Assembly: GCF_000331285.1 (NCBI RefSeq)
Contig: NZ_ANFX01000016.1
Span: forward strand, 52,844-116,843
DNA length: 64,000 nucleotides
Reading direction: 5' to 3'
Origin: Porphyrobacter sp. AAP82
GTDB taxonomy: Bacteria; Pseudomonadota; Alphaproteobacteria; Sphingomonadales; Sphingomonadaceae
Shown piece by piece: positions 49,143 to 59,554 of the stretch (position 1 is the stretch's first letter; each line of letters begins with the position of its first letter). The notes under the pieces are model-generated. The model was not told the DNA's origin. It did no database searches and worked only from the letters and a program-made list of their open reading frames with translations. The position numbers were made by a program, and so were the translations under genes.

Positions 49143-50639
49143 CTACCCCAGCTTGCCCTTCAGGAGCTGGTTCACCAGCTGCGGATTGGCCTTGCCCTGC
49201 ATCGCCTTCATCGTCTGGCCGACGAAGAAGCCGAACAGCGCTTCCTTGCCGGCGCGGTATTGTTCGACCTTGTCGGCATTGGCGGCGATGATCGCGTCGA
49301 CCGCAGCCTCGATGGCGCCGGTGTCGGAGACCTGCTTCAGCCCCTCGGCCTCCGCGATTTCAGCGGGATCGCGGCCGGTCTTGAGGACGATTTCAAAAAT
49401 CTCCTTGGCCTGCCCGCCGCTGATCTCGGCCTTGTCGGCCATCGCGAGGATGCTTGCCTGCGCAGCTGCCGTGGCGTTGGCCGGGTCGCCCTCGTCCCCG
49501 AGCGCCTTCAACACCCCCGGCGCGACCGAGAGCGACCAGTTGGCGACCTGCGTGGCGACGTCCGCATCGCCCTTGCCGGTGGCTTTGGCGGTTTCGGACA
49601 GCAGCGTCTCGAACCGCGCGAAGGTTTCCACCTCGGCAGTCAGCTCGCGCGCGTTGTAGGGGGTGAGACCCAGCACCTCGACATAGCGCTTACGCTTGGC
49701 GTCGGGCAATTCGGGCAAGCTCGCGCGGCATTCGGCGAGGAAGTCGTCCTCCAGCACCAGCGGCAGCAGGTCCGGATCGGGGAAGTAGCGGTAATCATGC
49801 GCGTCTTCCTTCGAACGCATGGTGCGCGTGGTGCCGGTGCCCGGGTCGAACAGGCGGGTCTCCTGCACGATCTTCCCGCCGCTTTCGAGCACATCGACCT
49901 GGCGCATCGCTTCATGCTCGATCGCCTGCATGACGAAGCGCACGGAGTTCACATTCTTGGTCTCGGTGCGGGTGCCGAAGGGCTCGCCCGCCTTGCGCAC
50001 GCTGACATTGACATCGGCGCGCATCGAGCCTTCTTCCATGTTGCCGTCGCAGCTTCCGACATAGCGCAGGATCGCGCGCAGCTTCCTCAAGTAAGCCCCG
50101 GCTTCGGCGGGCGAGCGCATATCCGGGCGGCTGACGATCTCCATCAGCGCCACGCCCGAGCGGTTCAAGTCGACATAGGACATGGTCGGGTGCTGATCGT
50201 GCATCAGCTTGCCAGCGTCCTGCTCGACATGGATGCGCTCGATGCCGATGACCTTGTCCTCGGCGATCCCCGCCTTCTCGTCCGCCTCGATCAGCAGCGA
50301 GCCTTCGCCGACGATGGGATGGTAGAGCTGGCTGATCTGGTAGCCCTGCGGGAGGTCGGCGTAGAAGTAGTTCTTGCGGTCGAACCGGCTCCACGCGTTG
50401 ATCTGCGCCTCGATCGCCATCCCGGTGCGCACCGCCTGGCGGATGCACTCGCGGTTCGGCACGGGCAGCATCCCCGGCATCGCGGCATCGACGAGGCTCA
50501 CCTGCGCATTGGGCTCCGCCCCGAAGGCGGTCGCCGCGCCGCTGAACAGCTTGGCGTTGGAGGTGACCTGCGCGTGGACTTCAAGGCCGATCACGACCTC
50601 CCACTCGCCGGTGGTGCCCTGGATGCGGTAGTTGCTCAT
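49143..50639 (-). CDS. gatB: Aspartyl/glutamyl-tRNA(Asn/Gln) amidotransferase subunit B
   Basis: A 498-residue GatB. It phosphorylates the mischarged Glu-tRNA(Gln) or Asp-tRNA(Asn) and receives ammonia from GatA. Conserved sequences are [20 protein letters not shown] at the N terminus, the [21 protein letters not shown] block, and the C-terminal YqeY-like tRNA-binding domain ([43 protein letters not shown]). The ATG overlaps the stop of a 52-residue gene (ATGA). The set gatC-gatA-small gene-gatB lies in order on the minus strand. Confidence 0.97.
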   Translation of the reverse strand: MSNYRIQGTTGEWEVVIGLEVHAQVTSNAKLFSGAATAFGAEPNAQVSLVDAAMPGMLPVPNRECIRQAVRTGMAIEAQINAWSRFDRKNYFYADLPQGYQISQLYHPIVGEGSLLIEADEKAGIAEDKVIGIERIHVEQDAGKLMHDQHPTMSYVDLNRSGVALMEIVSRPDMRSPAEAGAYLRKLRAILRYVGSCDGNMEEGSMRADVNVSVRKAGEPFGTRTETKNVNSVRFVMQAIEHEAMRQVDVLESGGKIVQETRLFDPGTGTTRTMRSKEDAHDYRYFPDPDLLPLVLEDDFLAECRASLPELPDAKRKRYVEVLGLTPYNARELTAEVETFARFETLLSETAKATGKGDADVATQVANWSLSVAPGVLKALGDEGDPANATAAAQASILAMADKAEISGGQAKEIFEIVLKTGRDPAEIAEAEGLKQVSDTGAIEAAVDAIIAANADKVEQYRAGKEALFGFFVGQTMKAMQGKANPQLVNQLLKGKLG

Positions 50640-50790
50640 TTCCTGTCCTCGTCCTCAATCACCTGTCCATCCGGCCCGAAGCGCATTTCGCCGTGATCGA
50701 CGTGCTTTCTCACCCAATTGGCGACCATGAAGGTCAGCGGCACCGCCAGGATGATGCCGATCCCGGCGATCACGAGCGGCGTGTCGGCGA

Positions 50791-50794
<4 letters not shown>
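50636..50794 (-). CDS. Small 52-residue membrane protein between gatA and gatB
   Basis: A GTG-started frame that overlaps the gatA stop (GTGA) and whose TGA overlaps the gatB ATG (ATGA). The product is [21 protein letters not shown]... with one hydrophobic helix at about 6-26, then a basic juxtamembrane turn ([11 protein letters not shown]) and an acidic C terminus (VIEDEDRK). The double overlap, membrane-helix composition and charge layout argue for a real gene. I know no function; it may have nothing to do with tRNA amidation. Confidence 0.65.
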
Positions 50795-52272
<1,478 letters not shown>

Positions 52273-52276
52273 TCTG

Positions 52277-52313
52277 TCTCCCCTCCCGCTGGCGGGTGCG
52301 GCCGGGGGTGGGC
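52277..52313. repeat. REP-like GC-rich repeat between gatC and gatA
   Basis: TCTCCCCTCCCGCTGGCGGG followed by a short divergent stretch and CGGGGGTGGGC. The same pattern occurs at 63935-63971 inside valS with an intact 10-bp stem. It sits directly upstream of the gatA start within the gat operon and may form a hairpin in the mRNA. It belongs to an interspersed family typical of sphingomonad genomes, judged by pattern memory only. Confidence 0.6.
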
Positions 52314-52399
52314 CTGTCCGCATGCGGGGGTCTGGTTGTTCGTGCCCGCCCCGCCCCGCTCCCCGCCAAGGGGAGAATGGCAGGCGGACCAATCCGAAA

Positions 52400-52702
52400 T
52401 CACTCGATCACCTTGGGCACGCCGAAAAAGCCGTGCTCGGCCGCCGGCGCATTGGCGAGCACGTCCTCGCGCTTGCCGCCGCCGGTCAGCGGGTCGGCAT
52501 CGACCACGTCCTCGCGCAGGCGCAGGGTGTTGGGGATCACCGCCGCCATCGGCTCGACCCCTGCGGTGTCCACCTCGCCGAGCTGCTCGACCCACTGGAG
52601 GATGCCGTTCAGTTCCGGCACCATCCGCTCAAGCGCGGCATCATCCATGCGGATGCGCGCGAGGCTGGCGATCTTGGCGACGGTTGCCTTGTCGACCGAC
52701 AT
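52400..52702 (-). CDS. gatC: Aspartyl/glutamyl-tRNA(Asn/Gln) amidotransferase subunit C
   Basis: A 100-residue GatC, the small subunit that wraps around GatA and stabilises the complex. The family pattern [21 protein letters not shown]...[22 protein letters not shown] and the C-terminal LREDVV...REDVLANAP...[10 protein letters not shown] are complete. It lies 14 bases downstream of the FKBP gene and 127 bases upstream of gatA on the same strand. Confidence 0.96.
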   Translation of the reverse strand: MSVDKATVAKIASLARIRMDDAALERMVPELNGILQWVEQLGEVDTAGVEPMAAVIPNTLRLREDVVDADPLTGGGKREDVLANAPAAEHGFFGVPKVIE

Positions 52703-52716
52703 GCTTGCGTCCGCCC

Positions 52717-53343
52717 TTACTGGCCCGGAGCGCCCTGCGGAGCGCCGCCCGCCGGTGCCTCGTCCGCCGGTGCCCCACCCCCCGGTGCCCCGCCCGCGCC
52801 GCCGCCTGCGCCCATCTGCGCCTGCATCTGCTGCTGGAGGATCTGGAAGTTACGCTCCACCGCGGCGCGGGTCATGATGCCGGTCACCTCGATGTCGAAT
52901 TCGAGATCGGCATTGGCCGGGATCGACGAGCCCTGCGGCGGGGTTGCCCCATAGCCGAGTTCGGCGGGGATGAAGATCGTGTACTTGCCGCCCTTCTGGA
53001 CGTTCTTGAGGCCCTGGTAGAAGCCGGGGATGATCTGGCCTTCCTGGAACAGCAGCGGGGTGCCTTCGGGGAACAGACCCTGCACCGGGAAGGGGCTTTC
53101 CTGCGCGTCCTGGAAGACCGAGCCATCGGCGGCGAGCTTGCCGGTGTACTTGACGAAGATCACCTCGCCATCCTTGGGATTGGGGCCGGTGCCGGCCTGC
53201 ACCACATCGACGCTCAGCCCGCGCGGGATCGCGGCCCACGCGAGCCCTGCCCCCACCAGCACGGCGAGGATCACCCCGATCCACAGCTTGGTCAGCGAGC
53301 CCTTGGCAACGGGCTGAATCGGAACGCGGGTAATCTCGGTCAT
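52717..53343 (-). CDS. Membrane-anchored FKBP-type peptidyl-prolyl isomerase
   Basis: A 208-residue protein with an N-terminal transmembrane anchor at about 24-43 ([19 protein letters not shown]) and no cleavage site, so a periplasmic domain held in the inner membrane. The FKBP domain runs from about 50 to 165: [46 protein letters not shown], and [18 protein letters not shown]. The usual ground motif WQLPTVI is not expected in this subgroup. A low-complexity Gly/Ala/Pro/Gln tail follows a short coiled-coil-like [15 protein letters not shown] 53343 is the family start. Confidence 0.92.
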   Translation of the reverse strand: MTEITRVPIQPVAKGSLTKLWIGVILAVLVGAGLAWAAIPRGLSVDVVQAGTGPNPKDGEVIFVKYTGKLAADGSVFQDAQESPFPVQGLFPEGTPLLFQEGQIIPGFYQGLKNVQKGGKYTIFIPAELGYGATPPQGSSIPANADLEFDIEVTGIMTRAAVERNFQILQQQMQAQMGAGGGAGGAPGGGAPADEAPAGGAPQGAPGQ

Positions 53344-53392
53344 GGTCTTGTCCTGTTGGACCGCGGGCAAATCGGCGCGGCGTTATGACGAC

Positions 53393-53421
53393 AAAAGGGC
53401 GCGGGTTTCAAACCGCGCCCT
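53393..53421 (-). terminator. Terminator of rpsU
   Basis: AGGGCGCGG pairs with CCGCGCCCT (53396-53421, with a single bulged G and an extended TTT/AAA), followed on the minus strand by TTTTG. It sits between rpsU and the FKBP gene, so rpsU is probably transcribed on its own. Confidence 0.85.
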
Positions 53422-53485
53422 GATGGCTGATCGGAAAGGGTGTTTCAAGCGGCTTCCTTTGCCGGAGGCGCGCCTGGCGACGGGA

Positions 53486-53692
53486 TTACTTGCTCCCGTC
53501 GCGCTCCATCCGCTTGCGCTCCATCTTGCGGGCGCGGCGCACGGCGGCCGCCTTTTCGCGGGCGCGCTTTTCCGAAGGCTTCTCGTAGTGGCGACGCAGC
53601 TTCATTTCGCGATAAACGCCCTCGCGCTGCAACTTCTTCTTGAGCGCGCGCAGGGCCTGATCGACATTGTTATCGCGAACCATGATTTGCAT
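53486..53692 (-). CDS. rpsU: 30S ribosomal protein S21
   Basis: A 68-residue basic protein that matches S21 throughout: [22 protein letters not shown], then [30 protein letters not shown]21 joins the small subunit late and helps initiation. ATG 53692 (MQIMVRDNN) gives the usual alphaproteobacterial start; an in-frame ATG at 53683 is possible. The 217 bases between it and crcB hold the divergent promoters; I see no fluoride riboswitch in front of crcB. Confidence 0.97.
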   Translation of the reverse strand: MQIMVRDNNVDQALRALKKKLQREGVYREMKLRRHYEKPSEKRAREKAAAVRRARKMERKRMERDGSK

Positions 53693-53909
53693 AAACGACG
53701 ATTACCTCATGTCCAAACGCCAGAGCCTTGCACGATTCTGCGCAAGGGTACGCGGTGAATTTCCAATGAAATACGGGCGATTCCCGAGGGGAGCCGCCCT
53801 TCAAACCGCGCCCCCCTAGTCCAAGCCGGGCAAAATGGCAAGTCGCCACAGCGCCTGGTGCCGGGAAGCCTGCCTAGCCACGACGCGCGAGCCTCGCTAT
53901 GGCCGCGCC

Positions 53910-54326
53910 ATGGACGCTGTGATCTCTCCCCTGAAGGCAAGCCTTTATGTCGCCGCCGGCGGCGCGGCCGGTTCGGTGCTGCGCTATCATGCGGGCCGCT
54001 GGGCGGGCATGCTGGCGGGCGAGGGCAATGCCTTCCCGTGGGGCACGCTCGCGGTCAACATCACGGGCAGCCTCGCGATGGGCGCGCTGGTCGGCTGGTA
54101 TGCGCTGCGCGCGCCGGGCGAAGCGGCGGCCGAGACCACGCGCCTGCTGCTGGGCGTCGGCCTGCTCGGCGGTTTCACCACGTTCAGCGCCTTCTCGTCC
54201 GAGCTGGTGACGATGCTCCACCGCGGACAGGCCGGGCTCGCATTCGGCTATGCCGCCGCCTCGCTCATTGCCGGGATGGCGGCGGTGATCGTCGGCCTTG
54301 TCGCCATGCAGGGAGGCCCGCGATGA
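53910..54326 (+). CDS. crcB: Fluoride ion channel CrcB/Fluc
   Basis: A 138-residue protein with four hydrophobic helices of the Fluc dual-topology fluoride channel family, which lowers cytoplasmic fluoride. The motifs GGAAGSVLRYHAGRW, FPWGTLAVNITGSLAMG and GLLGGFTTFSAFSSEL, with the central Na+ site and the phenylalanine box, are present. ATG 53910 marks the family start; a longer frame upstream adds no related sequence. It overlaps the pseudouridine synthase gene by 4 bases and begins a six-gene operon to about 57735. Confidence 0.95.
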   Translation: MDAVISPLKASLYVAAGGAAGSVLRYHAGRWAGMLAGEGNAFPWGTLAVNITGSLAMGALVGWYALRAPGEAAAETTRLLLGVGLLGGFTTFSAFSSELVTMLHRGQAGLAFGYAAASLIAGMAAVIVGLVAMQGGPR

Positions 54327-55537
54327 GCGAGGTGCCCGCTGCTTCCGACAACGTCCGCCAGTTCACCGTCGGCGAGGATGACGACGGCATCCGCCTCGAC
54401 CGCTGGTTCAAGCGCAACCTGCCGCAGGTCGGCTTTGCGACCGTCTCGCGCTGGGCGAGGACCGGCCAGATCCGCGTCGACGGCAAGCGCGCCAAGCCGG
54501 AGGATCGGCTGAGCGCCGGGCAGGTGCTGCGCGTTCCCCCCGGCGGCGACGAACCCGCGCGCGAGGCCCCGAGGCCCCGCGCCCGCGCGCTCGGCCCCGA
54601 ACAGATCGCCGAGGCAAGGGACATGGTGATCCGCGAGACGCCCACCGCAATCGTCCTCAACAAGCCCCCCGGCCTTGCCACGCAGGGGGGAAGCAAGACG
54701 ACCAAGCACGTCGACGGCCTGCTCGATGCTTTCGTCCAAGGCAATGCGCCCCGCCCGCGCCTCGTCCACCGGCTCGACAAGGACACCTCGGGCGTGCTGC
54801 TGATCGCCCGCACGCCGGGGAGCGCGGCGAGTTTCTCCAAAAGATTTGTGAGCCGGAGCGCGCGAAAGGTCTATTGGGCGCTGGTGGTCGGCAAGCCCGA
54901 CCTCGCCGAGGGCGTGATCGACGCGCCCCTCGCCAAGCAGCCGGGCACGGGCGGCGAGAAGATGCATATCGACGAGGAGAACGGCGCGGCCGCCAAGACC
55001 CGCTACCGCGTGGTCGACAGTGCCGGACAGCGCGCCGCGTGGGTCGAGCTGGAGCCGCTGACCGGGCGCACCCACCAGCTGCGCGTCCACATGGCGGCGA
55101 TCGGCCACCCGATCGTGGGCGATGGCAAGTATGGCGGGCAAGATGCCTTCCTGACCGGCGCGGTGAGCCGCAAGATGCACCTCCACGCCCGCCGCCTGAT
55201 CATCACCGAGCCCAAGGCGGGCGAGGGATCTGGCGGCAAGCTCGACGTCACCGCCGAACTGCCCCCGCACTTTGCCGCGAGCATGGAGGTGCTGGGCTTC
55301 GACCCGGCGATGTCGGATGCCTCCCCCTTGCGCGAGGATGTGCCCGAGAAGACCGCCGAAGAGAAGAAGCAGGCCGCGCGCCGCCACTTCAAGCAGGCCC
55401 GCAAGGAAGAGCGCGCCCCCCGCCGCGCGCGCGGGGCGGCCAAGGCGGGAGCCAAGCCCAAAGCGAAGGGCAAGGGCAAGCCCGGGTCCGGGGGCAAGCC
55501 GCCCGCCAGAGGAGCAGGCCGCAAGCCGACCCGCTGA
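54323..55537 (+). CDS. RluC/RluD-family pseudouridine synthase with a long basic tail
   Basis: A 404-residue protein. An S4 RNA-binding domain (about 20-75, RLDRWFKRNLPQVGFATVSRWARTGQIRVDGKRAK) precedes the RsuA/RluA catalytic domain with the aspartate motif HRLDKDTSGVLL at about 152-163 and the later motif GRTHQLRVHM. It isomerises uridines in 23S rRNA, RluC-like by sequence. The last 70 residues are an extended Lys/Arg/Ala/Gly-rich tail (EKTAEEKKQAARRHF...KPTR), an addition to the core family that may bind RNA. It overlaps crcB upstream and the PaiB-like gene downstream. Confidence 0.92.
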   Translation: MSEVPAASDNVRQFTVGEDDDGIRLDRWFKRNLPQVGFATVSRWARTGQIRVDGKRAKPEDRLSAGQVLRVPPGGDEPAREAPRPRARALGPEQIAEARDMVIRETPTAIVLNKPPGLATQGGSKTTKHVDGLLDAFVQGNAPRPRLVHRLDKDTSGVLLIARTPGSAASFSKRFVSRSARKVYWALVVGKPDLAEGVIDAPLAKQPGTGGEKMHIDEENGAAAKTRYRVVDSAGQRAAWVELEPLTGRTHQLRVHMAAIGHPIVGDGKYGGQDAFLTGAVSRKMHLHARRLIITEPKAGEGSGGKLDVTAELPPHFAASMEVLGFDPAMSDASPLREDVPEKTAEEKKQAARRHFKQARKEERAPRRARGAAKAGAKPKAKGKGKPGSGGKPPARGAGRKPTR

Positions 55538-56151
55538 TGCATCCCGACCCGCTCTACCGCACAAAGGATCGCGCGCTTTGCGAGAGCCTGATCGACGAGG
55601 TCGGCTTCGGCATGGTCTTCGCCGCCACGCCCGACGGGCTGCGGGCGGCGCACACGCCGGTGCTGTCGACAGGCGATGGCCCTGAGAAGCCTTGGGCCGT
55701 GCAGTTCCACCTGGCGCGCGGCAATGCCCTCGCCCGCCATCTCGACGGCAGCCCCGCGCTGGTCGTGGTCAACGGCCCCGACGCCTATGTCAGCCCTCGC
55801 TGGTATGCGAACCGCGACACGGTGCCGACGTGGGACTATGTCGCGCTCGAGCTCGAGGGCCGGGTGCGGCGGATGGATGACGCGGGGCTCGAGGCCTTCC
55901 TTCACACCGCGATCCTCAAGCACGAAGGGCGGCTGGAGGGCGCGCCGTGGCTGGCGGAGGAGACCTCCGGCAAGACGTGGTCCGGGCTGCTGCGCGGCAT
56001 TACCGGCTTCGAGCTCGAGGTGCTGGCGTGGCGGCCGACCCTCAAGCTCTCCCAGAACAAGACGCCCGAGGAGCGCGCGGCAATCGCGCTCGGTCTCAAG
56101 ACCGCGGGCCATGCCGCGCTCGCGCACCTCGTGCGGGAGCTGCCCGAATGA
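55537..56151 (+). CDS. PaiB-like FMN-binding protein
   Basis: A 204-residue protein of the PaiB / FMN-binding split-barrel family (sometimes called negative transcriptional regulator). The motifs HPDPLYRTKDRALCESLIDEVGFGMVFA, WAVQFHLARGNALARHLDG, YVSPRWY and the C-terminal LSQNKTPEER are characteristic. In Bacillus PaiB influences protease genes and sporulation, but in proteobacteria the role is unclear. It has an FMN-binding rather than a DNA-binding fold. ATG 55537 overlaps the stop of the pseudouridine synthase gene (TGATG) and the stop overlaps the HAD gene. Confidence 0.9.
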   Translation: MHPDPLYRTKDRALCESLIDEVGFGMVFAATPDGLRAAHTPVLSTGDGPEKPWAVQFHLARGNALARHLDGSPALVVVNGPDAYVSPRWYANRDTVPTWDYVALELEGRVRRMDDAGLEAFLHTAILKHEGRLEGAPWLAEETSGKTWSGLLRGITGFELEVLAWRPTLKLSQNKTPEERAAIALGLKTAGHAALAHLVRELPE

Positions 56152-56822
56152 CCCGGCTCCCCATGCGCTTGGCCGTGTTCGACTGCGACGGCACGCTGGT
56201 CGATGGCCAGGCCGATGTGTGCTGGGCGATGGAGCGCGCCTTCACCCGCGCCGGCCTTGCCGCGCCCGACCCGCATGCGGTGCGCCGCATCGTCGGCCTG
56301 AGCCTGCCGGCCGCGGTCCGCAGCCTTGCCCCTGCGCTCAGCGAGGCGGACAACCGTGCGGTCACCGAGTTCTACCGCTCCAGCTACCGCGCGCGGCGCG
56401 AGGAAGGGCTGCTCGACGAGCCGCTGTTCGAGGGCATCGCCGCGCTGCTCCACAGCCTCCACGCGGGCGGATGGAGCCTTGCGGTCGCCACCGGCAAGTC
56501 CGACCGCGGGCTGGCCGCCTGCCTGGCGAGCCACGGGATCACCCACCTGTTCACCTCGCTCCAGACCGCCGACCGCCACCCCTCCAAGCCCCACCCGGCG
56601 ATGCTTGAGGCCGCGCTGTTCGAGGCCGGCGCGCTGCCGTCGGAGGCGGTGATGATCGGCGACACCAGCTTCGACATGCTGATGGCGCGCAGCATCGGGG
56701 TCGCCGCGATCGGGGTCGGCTGGGGCTACCACGAGGCCCCCGAACTGCTCGCCAGCGGCGCTGCCTGCGTGGTGGAGAGCGCCCCGGACCTCGCCGCCGC
56801 GCTTGAGGAGGCGCTGCCATGA
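56148..56822 (+). CDS. HAD-superfamily phosphatase, phosphoglycolate-phosphatase-like
   Basis: A 224-residue haloacid-dehalogenase-type hydrolase. The nucleophile motif is VFDCDGTLVDG at about 10-20, a cap domain follows, the threonine/serine motif II is AVATGKSDRG, the lysine motif III is in HPSKPHP and motif IV is VMIGDTSFDMLMA. The substrate could be phosphoglycolate or a related small phosphate ester. Both ends overlap neighbours by 4 bases (ATGA), in the crcB-to-ATP12 operon. Confidence 0.9.
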   Translation: MTRLPMRLAVFDCDGTLVDGQADVCWAMERAFTRAGLAAPDPHAVRRIVGLSLPAAVRSLAPALSEADNRAVTEFYRSSYRARREEGLLDEPLFEGIAALLHSLHAGGWSLAVATGKSDRGLAACLASHGITHLFTSLQTADRHPSKPHPAMLEAALFEAGALPSEAVMIGDTSFDMLMARSIGVAAIGVGWGYHEAPELLASGAACVVESAPDLAAALEEALP

Positions 56823-57031
56823 CCGACACCCGCGCCCGCAACGGCTTCATCATCATCACCGCCGTCCGCTTCCTCTCTATCGCCCTCATCATGCTCGGCT
56901 TTGCGATCGTGCGCGGGGTGATCGACCTGCCGTGGGAGGTGGGCGCTGCCTTCGCCGTGTTCGGCTTCCTCGAGTTTGTCTTCCTCCCCCGCTTCATCGC
57001 CCGGCGCTTCCGGGACGACCGCCGCCGATGA
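56819..57031 (+). CDS. Small membrane protein of unknown function
   Basis: A 70-residue protein with two hydrophobic helices (about 8-30 and 40-58) and a basic C terminus (RFIARRFRDDRRR), giving an inside-out-inside topology by charge. It overlaps the HAD gene by 4 bases and the ATP12 gene by 4 bases. I recognise no family by name, but the regular overlaps show that it is translated as part of the operon. Confidence 0.8.
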   Translation: MTDTRARNGFIIITAVRFLSIALIMLGFAIVRGVIDLPWEVGAAFAVFGFLEFVFLPRFIARRFRDDRRR

Positions 57032-57735
57032 TCCGCCGCTTCTACACAGCCGTCACCCTCTCCGAGCGCCCGGAGGGCTGGCAGGTCATGCTGGACACCC
57101 GCGGCGTCAGGACCGTCGGCGGCGCCCCCCAACTGCTCCCCACCCGCGCGCTCGGCGAAGCCCTTGCCGCCGAGTGGCGCGGACAGGGCGAGACCATTGA
57201 CCCGGCCAGCCTGCCCTTGCGCGACATGGCCGACTACGCCATCGACATCGTCGCGGCCGACCCGCCGGGCCTAGCCGAGGGCCTCGTCGGCTATGCCGAG
57301 ACCGACACCCTGTGCTACCGCGCCGACCCGGACGAACCGCTCCACGCCCACCAGCTGGCGGTGTGGGAGCCGCTGCTTGCCGGTTTCGAGGCCGCCCACG
57401 GCGTCACCTTCACCCGGGTCAGCGGCGTGCTCCACCGCCCGCAGCCGCCTGCCACCCTCGCGACCTTGCGCGCGCGGCTGCTCACCCTCACCCCCTTCCA
57501 GCTTGCCGGGCTCGAGGCGATGACCAGGCTCGCCGCCTCGCTCACCATCGGACTGTGCGCGCTGGATGCGGCCCACGCGGACGAGCCGCTCGCCCTGTGG
57601 CAGGCTGCCTGCCTCGAGGAGGCGTGGCAGGCCGAGCTGTGGGGCCGCGACGCCGAGGCCGAGGAGCCCCGCCAACGCCGCGAGGCCGATTTCCTGCGCG
57701 CCGCCGCCTTCGCCCGGCTGGCCGGCACCGCATAG
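57028..57735 (+). CDS. ATP12-family chaperone
   Basis: A 235-residue protein of the ATP12 family, which in mitochondria chaperones the F1 alpha subunit during ATP synthase assembly; alphaproteobacterial homologues are common and probably do the same. The motif block VMLDTRGVRTVGGAPQLLPTRALGEALAAEW and the LPLRDMADYAIDIVAADP...ETDTLCYRADPDEPL segment are typical. The start overlaps the small membrane-protein gene (ATGA). The dispersed element, copy B, begins 15 bases after the stop. Confidence 0.93.
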   Translation: MIRRFYTAVTLSERPEGWQVMLDTRGVRTVGGAPQLLPTRALGEALAAEWRGQGETIDPASLPLRDMADYAIDIVAADPPGLAEGLVGYAETDTLCYRADPDEPLHAHQLAVWEPLLAGFEAAHGVTFTRVSGVLHRPQPPATLATLRARLLTLTPFQLAGLEAMTRLAASLTIGLCALDAAHADEPLALWQAACLEEAWQAELWGRDAEAEEPRQRREADFLRAAAFARLAGTA

Positions 57736-57750
57736 GCACCCGCGCCGCCC

Positions 57751-57883
57751 GTGTAGGAGACAATGAGACACTGTCCAGAGACAGAATTGTCTCCCGCCCC
57801 GCGCGGCTCGGATTCCGGGACAAAAAGGGGCGCGATGCGAGTCATGCGCGCATCTTGTCATGCCCGAATCATGTAGGAAAGCG
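57751..57883 (+). repeat. Dispersed structured element, copy B
   Basis: The second copy of the element at 28111-28248. The left end GTGTAGGAGACA-ATGAGACACTGTCC and right end TGTAGGAAAGCG are shared, with an internal GGGGCGCGATGCG and GTCAT. The first internal hairpin is GAGACA-GAAT-TGTCTC where copy A has a GC-rich hairpin of different sequence. That change on both arms suggests selection for the structure. The copy lies between the converging ATP12 and transport-lipoprotein genes. Confidence 0.75.
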
Positions 57884-57916
57884 GGGAGTTACGCGGGGGC
57901 GCGGGCGGGGCTCCCC

Positions 57917-58528
57917 CTATCCGGGCGCGACCCACTCCGCCACTTGCGCCGCCACCGTGTTCGCGGCCGCATTCAACCCCGCGCCGACCGAGCGCGCATC
58001 GGGCGTCACGCCGCTCTGCTTGGCCTCGAAGCGGCGGGTGGCGACCGCGCCATCCTTGGCAATCCGCACCGCATCGAAGCGCACCACCGCCTCGCCGGTC
58101 GCCGCGTCATAGCCCATTTCGGTGAGCGTGCCCTGCAAGGTCACACCCGGCGTGCCCGCCACATCGTCGCCATCCACGACCATCGCTGTCCCGCGCGCGC
58201 GGATCGTCTCGCCGACCACGCGGCGGAACAGGCGGGCGGGCTTTTCGACCCAATACGCCTCCTGGAGATAGGCAAGCTCGGTATCGCTCACCGCCACCGG
58301 CACGCGCAGCACATCGAGCTTGGCCGGGGTATCGAAGGGCAGCACCGCGATCACCGCGCGCTCGGCCCCGCCGGCAACGCCCGGCCCGGCGGGCGCACGT
58401 GCGGACGGGCTCAGGGTCAGCAGGCTTTCGGGCGGCTCTCCGCCAAGGCTGATGCAGCCGCTCAGCGCAAGCGCCAGCGCCAAAACCGGAAGGCGCGCAA
58501 GGAGGGCGGGCCGGAAACTGGTGGTCAT
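57917..58528 (-). CDS. ABC-type transport auxiliary lipoprotein
   Basis: A 203-residue outer-membrane lipoprotein. Lipobox LSGC lies at about 22-25 (ARLPVLALALALSGC). The mature domain matches the ABC transport auxiliary family (PqiC/LptE-like fold): LTLSPSARAP..., DTELAYLQEAYWVEKPARLFRRVVGETIRARG and QGTLTEMGYDAATGEAVVRFDAV. It is the fourth gene of the Mla-type operon and probably receives or passes lipid at the outer membrane, in place of MlaA or PqiC. Confidence 0.88.
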   Translation of the reverse strand: MTTSFRPALLARLPVLALALALSGCISLGGEPPESLLTLSPSARAPAGPGVAGGAERAVIAVLPFDTPAKLDVLRVPVAVSDTELAYLQEAYWVEKPARLFRRVVGETIRARGTAMVVDGDDVAGTPGVTLQGTLTEMGYDAATGEAVVRFDAVRIAKDGAVATRRFEAKQSGVTPDARSVGAGLNAAANTVAAQVAEWVAPG

Positions 58529-58541
58529 GCGGTCTTCCCTC

Positions 58542-59492
58542 TCACTCGGGCTTGTAGTCGGGCAGCGACTTGCCGCCCACCAGCGCGCCCGCGCCTTCGC
58601 TTTCGAGCTTTTCGGTAATCGCGCGCAGGGACCGGCTGGTGGCGCGCAGGTCCTGCAAGGTCGCCTCGGCGTTCGGGAGCGTGCCCGTGCGCAGCTGGCG
58701 GATCGCCGGGCGCGTGTCCTCGAGCGTCGCGGACAGCGCAGCGAGCGTCGTATTGGCGCTTTTCAGGGTCGCGCGCAGTTCGGCCGCCAGCGGCTCGCCT
58801 TCCTCGCCGACGAGGCCGTTGGTGTTGTCGGCCAGCCGCTCGACCGCGTCGAGGGTCTGGTTGAATTCCTGCATGGTGACGCGGAAATCCTTGAGGTTCT
58901 GGGTCAGCTCGGGGGTCGCATCGACGAGGCCTGCGGTCAGCCGGTTCGAATTCCTGAGGATGCCGGCCAGTTCCTTCTGGTTTTCAGGGCCAAGGATCAG
59001 GTTCAATTGCTCGGTCAGGGTCGCCAGCCGCTCCAGCAGCAGCGGCGCATTCGCCACGATCTCGCCGAAGCCGCCGCGCCCCGGGGGGATCACCGGGCGG
59101 CCTTCAGGGCAGGCGGTGGTTTCGCAGGTAATCGGCGGATTATCCTTGCGCGCGCCGTCCAGAAGGATCGTCGAGACGCCGGTGAAGCTCGCCTGGATGG
59201 TCGCCTGCGTGCCGACGAGGATCGGCACATCATCCTTCACCTTGACGCGCACGCGGACGAATTCGGGATTGTCCTTGGCCAGCGCGATTTCGGTCACCTG
59301 CCCCACCGGAACGCCCGCGAAGGTCACCTGGCTGCCCTGGTTGAGGCCCGAGACCGACTGGTTGTAGAAGATGTCGTATTCGTCCTTGGCGCCTTCATTG
59401 AGGCGCGCGATCCAGACGATGAACGCCGCCAGCGCCGCCAGCAGCACCAGCGTCACCGCACCGACCCACAGATGATTGGCTCTGGTTTCCAT
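58542..59492 (-). CDS. mlaD: MCE-domain lipid-transport substrate-binding protein (MlaD-type)
   Basis: A 316-residue periplasmic protein anchored by an N-terminal helix at about 8-29. The MCE domain (GLNQGSQVTFAGVPVGQVTEIALAKDNPE...GVSTILLDG) is followed by a long helical region (about 155-300) with many Leu/Thr heptads, longer than in E. coli MlaD and more like the alphaproteobacterial or PqiB-type tunnel formers. It would form a hexamer that shuttles phospholipid between the ABC core and the lipoprotein. The ATG is 62 bases after the mlaF stop. Confidence 0.92.
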   Translation of the reverse strand: METRANHLWVGAVTLVLLAALAAFIVWIARLNEGAKDEYDIFYNQSVSGLNQGSQVTFAGVPVGQVTEIALAKDNPEFVRVRVKVKDDVPILVGTQATIQASFTGVSTILLDGARKDNPPITCETTACPEGRPVIPPGRGGFGEIVANAPLLLERLATLTEQLNLILGPENQKELAGILRNSNRLTAGLVDATPELTQNLKDFRVTMQEFNQTLDAVERLADNTNGLVGEEGEPLAAELRATLKSANTTLAALSATLEDTRPAIRQLRTGTLPNAEATLQDLRATSRSLRAITEKLESEGAGALVGGKSLPDYKPE

Positions 59493-59554
59493 GTGCGCTT
59501 CCTATGCGGCCCCGCAGGCGGGGTTGTCCAATGTTCTGTCATGCGCCGGGGGCC

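Noticed and set aside
53693..53909. A fluoride riboswitch in front of crcB
   Set aside because: I looked for the conserved crcB-motif pattern and saw no matching pseudoknot-forming sequence in this gap.
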